Of a stretch of DNA of 7,339 nt, positions 5,143-7,339 are shown piece after piece; the first letter of the stretch is position 1; each line of letters starts with the position of its first letter. This DNA comes from Coriobacteriia bacterium (lineage in GTDB: Bacteria; Actinomycetota; Coriobacteriia; Coriobacteriales; QAMH01): the NCBI GenBank assembly GCA_900756605.1, contig CAAEKX010000284.1, positions 1-7,339 of the forward strand, in the 5' to 3' direction. Below the pieces are notes generated by a model that saw nothing but the letters and a program-made list of their open reading frames with translations, was not told where the DNA came from and searched no databases. The translations under genes and the position numbers were made by a program.

Positions 5143-5958
5143 TCATTCGATCATCGCATTCATGCTGCCTGTCCTATATCCATCGAGGTCAAGTGTCACG
5201 TGCTTAAACCCTAGCGCTTTGAGTCTTTGGCTTACATCCTCACGAACATCCGACTCGACAAGACGCGCTAAATCACTTGGTAGCACCTCGACACGTGCAA
5301 TCTCCCCGTGAAAACGCACACGAACCTGCCGAAACCCCCTATCAAGCAGACATTGCTCCGCCTCATCAACTGCGGCCAGCCGCTCATCACTAATGAAGTC
5401 CCCAAATGCAAAGCGCGAGGCAAGACATGCGAATGACTGCTTGTTCCAGGTAGGGAGACCCTTCTCGCGTGAAAGAGCGCGTATCTCATCCTTCGAGAAA
5501 CCAGCCTCCTTCAAAGGACTTAACACCCCCTGCTCGGCTATTGCCCGAACTCCCGGACGATAATCATCCTCATCGTCGATATTTGATCCCTCGACAACCG
5601 CTTCGATTCCATGCGCATTTGCCATTTGAACGACGGCGCGCAGCAGGCCCGTCTTGCAGAGATAGCAGCGATTGGACGGATTCTGCCGGAACGCATCATC
5701 CTCAAGCTCATTTGTGTTGACGACTAGCTGCAAGATACTTCGGTCCCTGCAAAATGCAGAAGCCTCGTCGAGCTCTCGTTGCGGAAAAAGACGCGATTGA
5801 GCCGTAATTGCGATTGCCCTTTCGCCGAGCGCTTCGCGTGCGGCGTGCAGGAGCAGAGAAGAATCCACACCACCGGAAAACGCGACCGCAACACTCTCGA
5901 ATGATTGCAAATGGTCAAGTAGGACACTGTATTTTTCATCAGGAGTTTGGGCGGGCAT
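5143..5958 (-). CDS. larE: LarE-type ATP-dependent sacrificial sulfur transferase
   Basis: This 271-residue cytoplasmic enzyme belongs to the PP-loop ATPase family. In the characterised pathway LarE adenylates the carboxylates of the biscarboxylated nicotinic acid mononucleotide made by LarB and converts them to thiocarboxylates, often using its own cysteine sulfur, before LarC inserts nickel to make the cofactor of lactate racemase-type enzymes. Visible here: the PP-loop SGGVDSS (28-34), PSNRCYLCKTGLL (Cys98 and Cys101), EGSNIDDEDDYRPG (123-136), PTWNKQSFACLASRFAFGD with Cys178, and the C-terminal GYRTGSMN. From memory, Cys178 matches the sacrificial Cys176 of Lactiplantibacillus plantarum LarE. 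The start is the ATG at 5956-5958, behind GAGGAG; longer upstream reading translates repeat DNA. larB, larC and larA are not in this window. Some LarE-like proteins may serve other thiolation reactions. Confidence 0.88.
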   Translation of the reverse strand: MPAQTPDEKYSVLLDHLQSFESVAVAFSGGVDSSLLLHAAREALGERAIAITAQSRLFPQRELDEASAFCRDRSILQLVVNTNELEDDAFRQNPSNRCYLCKTGLLRAVVQMANAHGIEAVVEGSNIDDEDDYRPGVRAIAEQGVLSPLKEAGFSKDEIRALSREKGLPTWNKQSFACLASRFAFGDFISDERLAAVDEAEQCLLDRGFRQVRVRFHGEIARVEVLPSDLARLVESDVREDVSQRLKALGFKHVTLDLDGYRTGSMNAMIE

Positions 5959-5962
5959 CTGG

Positions 5963-5968
5963 CTCCTC
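5963..5968 (-). promoter_or_regulatory. Ribosome binding site deciding the larE start
   Basis: The mRNA reads GAGGAG, then CCAG, then ATG (5956-5958). This selects the 271-residue form. The alternative ATG at 5968-5970 overlaps the site, and starts further upstream would translate the element cluster. Confidence 0.75.
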
Positions 5969-5988
5969 ATAATGATGCTGGCGAAACG

Positions 5989-5994
5989 ATTATA
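5989..5994 (-). promoter_or_regulatory. -10 element of larE
   Basis: A perfect TATAAT reads on the minus strand about 30 bases before the larE ATG, predicting a leader of roughly 20-25 bases. No standard -35 lies at normal spacing. The -35 position falls in GACCCTC, which belongs to the adjacent repeat element. Confidence 0.55.
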
Positions 5995-6011
5995 CCTGGG
6001 AGAGCTTGTGT

Positions 6012-6039
6012 GAGGGTCCGTGCGAGAGGGTCCGTCCCC
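6012..6039 (+). repeat. Variant element abutting the larE promoter
   Basis: GAGGGTCCGT occurs at 6012-6021 and 6026-6035 (period 14). The second copy forms the core GGGTCCGTCCCC (6028-6039). The first copy sits where a -35 for the larE TATAAT would be expected. Confidence 0.8.
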
Positions 6040-6070
6040 TCTTTTCCGCTTACGTGCGGGGGCCGATATG

Positions 6071-6113
6071 GCAGGGTCGGTACAGCAGGGTCGGTACAGC
6101 AGGGTCTGTCCCC
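6071..6113 (+). repeat. Element with 14-bp tandem repeat
   Basis: GCAGGGTCGGTACA is perfectly duplicated at 6071-6084 and 6085-6098. A third GCAGGGTC runs into the exact core GGGTCTGTCCCC at 6102-6113, followed by CAATTGCCATCTA. The cluster sits directly beyond the tail of the moeA terminator. Confidence 0.9.
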
Positions 6114-6130
6114 CAATTGCCATCTATACG

Positions 6131-6164
6131 CAAAAGAAAGCCGCTTCGCGATAGAAGCGGCTTT
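6131..6164 (-). terminator. Intrinsic terminator of moeA
   Basis: AAAGCCGCTTC (6137-6147) and GAAGCGGCTTT (6154-6164) form a perfect 11-bp stem with a 6-base loop. On the minus strand it is followed by TTTCTTTTG. It begins about 20 bases after the moeA stop codon. Confidence 0.93.
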
Positions 6165-6185
6165 GCTAGCGTGTCTCACACGAAA

Positions 6186-7339
6186 CTAGATGACTACGCC
6201 TTCATCTATGTCCAGGTGAAGGCACTTGACAGGTGTTCCGACCTCGAATGTTCCCGTACCTTGCGGGAGCTCTATGAGCACGGTGCTACGATTCATTTCC
6301 GACAAGAGGGCAGATGACTGCTTCTCTTCCTGACATACAAGCAACTCGCCGTTCTCTCCAATCTCAAGATGACCGCGCTGGTAGAAAGCGCGAGCTTCCT
6401 TCTTGCGCGTCGGTTGCGCAAGAATGGCGTCGCTAACGGGACGATCGAGCTCTGCGTAGCCTTGCATGGCGCGTAGTGCCGGCCGACCGAAAAGCTGAAA
6501 ACCAACTGCGGCAGCTGCGGGATTGCCCGAGAGAACTTCGACAAGCGTATCGCCTACACAACCAAATGCCTGCGCTTTACCCGGTCGCAAGCTCACGCAA
6601 TCAAAAACAACCTCCCCCAGACCGCGAACGGTTTCGATGGCGTAGTCAAAATCGCCGTTGCTCGCGCCACCGCTCGAAACGACAAAATCGCATTCATCGA
6701 TTGCTTGCTCGAACAAGGCGCGGATGGCAGCCTCGTCATCCCTGACAATCGGATACAGATTCACCTCGCAGCCAAGCTCGAGCGCATATGCGCCCAATAC
6801 GTATGCGTTCGCATCGCGAATCTTGCCTGGCTCGGGCTTTACCGAAGGAGCGACAAGTTCTGTGCCGATGCTGATAACGCCAGCCTTGGGGCGAGCGTGT
6901 ACGGGAACGACCGTGTTTCCGGTACTCGCGAGCAGACCTACGGTTGCGGCACGAATCACCTCGCCCTTGCGGACAACGACATCGCCCGCCTTGGCCTCCT
7001 CGCCCGCTTTGCGCACATTCGTCTTGGTTACAGGAGCGAATATGCGTACGCGCTCGCCCACTCCACCGTCACCGGTGAAGGTCGTGTCCTCAATCTTGAC
7101 CACCGCATCGGCACCCTGCGGCATAATGCCACCCGTCATGATGCGAATTGCCTCTCCGGGCTTGAGAACGACCTCGCTCACAACGCCTGCACCGACCCAG
7201 TCCACAATCTCAAGATCGACAGGGGCTTCTTCGCTCGCATCCTTGAGAGACGACGCGACTACGGCAAATCCGTCCATTGCCGTATTATCGAAAGGCGCAA
7301 CGTCGATATCGCTTGTGAGATCAGCGGCGGAGACTCGCC
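6186..7339 (-). CDS. moeA: Molybdopterin molybdenumtransferase MoeA (5' end outside window)
   Basis: MoeA catalyses the last general step of molybdenum cofactor synthesis: insertion of molybdate into adenylylated molybdopterin with release of AMP. The visible part is 383 residues. The reading frame stays open to the right edge: upstream of the first in-frame Met it reads DLTSDIDVAPFDNTAMDGFAV, the classic MoeA N-terminal motif, so the start lies outside and perhaps 20-30 residues are missing. Other family motifs follow in order: MTGGIMPQGADAVVKIED, VISIGTELV with GKIRDANAYVL, SSGGASNGDFDY, LRPGKAQAFG and LSGNPAAAAVGFQLFGRPAL. The SGG loop is usually GGVSVGD; here it is GGASNGD, a modest departure. 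The C-terminal domain IV is complete. The gene ends at a strong terminator, with larE downstream on the same strand. It implies that the organism makes molybdo- or tungsto-enzymes. Confidence 0.95.
   Translation of the reverse strand, partial: RVSAADLTSDIDVAPFDNTAMDGFAVVASSLKDASEEAPVDLEIVDWVGAGVVSEVVLKPGEAIRIMTGGIMPQGADAVVKIEDTTFTGDGGVGERVRIFAPVTKTNVRKAGEEAKAGDVVVRKGEVIRAATVGLLASTGNTVVPVHARPKAGVISIGTELVAPSVKPEPGKIRDANAYVLGAYALELGCEVNLYPIVRDDEAAIRALFEQAIDECDFVVSSGGASNGDFDYAIETVRGLGEVVFDCVSLRPGKAQAFGCVGDTLVEVLSGNPAAAAVGFQLFGRPALRAMQGYAELDRPVSDAILAQPTRKKEARAFYQRGHLEIGENGELLVCQEEKQSSALLSEMNRSTVLIELPQGTGTFEVGTPVKCLHLDIDEGVVI

Larger units (their letters stand above)
5959..6185. other. larE-moeA intergenic region
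   Basis: From right to left on the minus strand this 227-bp gap holds the moeA terminator, two element clusters, and the larE -10 element and ribosome binding site. The terminator together with the new -10 argues that moeA and larE are separate transcription units despite shared orientation. Confidence 0.65.

Noticed and set aside
5959..6123. N-terminal extension of LarE by 55 residues
   Set aside because: The extra residues translate element DNA (GGQTLLYRPCCTDP) and the -10 region. The ATG at 5958 has a good ribosome binding site and gives the normal family length.

Overview
The window looks like a chromosomal segment from a moderately high-GC member of the Actinomycetota. The DUF2510 motif (GWYPDP...LRYWDGSQWT), codons rich in G or C at third positions, and gene content typical of anaerobes (MoeA, LarE, MFS exporter) fit best with a gut-type Coriobacteriia such as an Eggerthellaceae relative. 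That placement is inference; no rRNA or other taxonomic marker is present.

Layout from left to right. Bases 1-424 hold no convincing gene, but from 216 onward they are packed with copies of a short repeat. An MFS transporter runs on the minus strand (425-1723, GTG start). A 322-bp gap with two inverted repeat copies and a possible structured leader separates it from a plus-strand pair: a 55-residue acidic protein of unknown function (2046-2213) and a SlyD-like FKBP peptidyl-prolyl isomerase (2277-2702). This pair converges on a minus-strand trigger-factor-like chaperone (2961-4265). Each side has its own intrinsic terminator, with repeats between them. Further right, all on the minus strand, lie a small DUF2510 membrane protein (4537-4971), the sulfur-insertion enzyme LarE (5143-5958) and the 3' part of moeA (6186-7339, entering from beyond the right edge). 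The moeA gene has its own terminator, and larE has its own -10 element, so these look like separate transcription units.

The most striking signal is not a gene. A 12-bp core, GGGTCTGTCCCC (13 exact copies plus two GGGTCCGTCCCC variants, and one decayed copy), occurs 15 times in 7.3 kb. Eleven copies read on the plus strand and four on the minus strand. Nearly every intergenic gap has it, often right beside a stop codon, terminator or promoter. Two copies sit inside the MFS gene, where they encode part of the central cytoplasmic loop. At most loci the core is flanked by a perfect or near-perfect tandem duplication of locus-specific sequence (11-16 bp, or 45 bp), usually ending exactly at GGGTC. 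This suggests an active, self-accreting, REP-like non-autonomous element. No transposase for it is in the window.

Functional themes are protein folding (two peptidyl-prolyl isomerase proteins facing each other) and cofactor biosynthesis (molybdenum cofactor via MoeA, nickel-pincer cofactor via LarE). Nothing in the sequence ties these groups into one operon.
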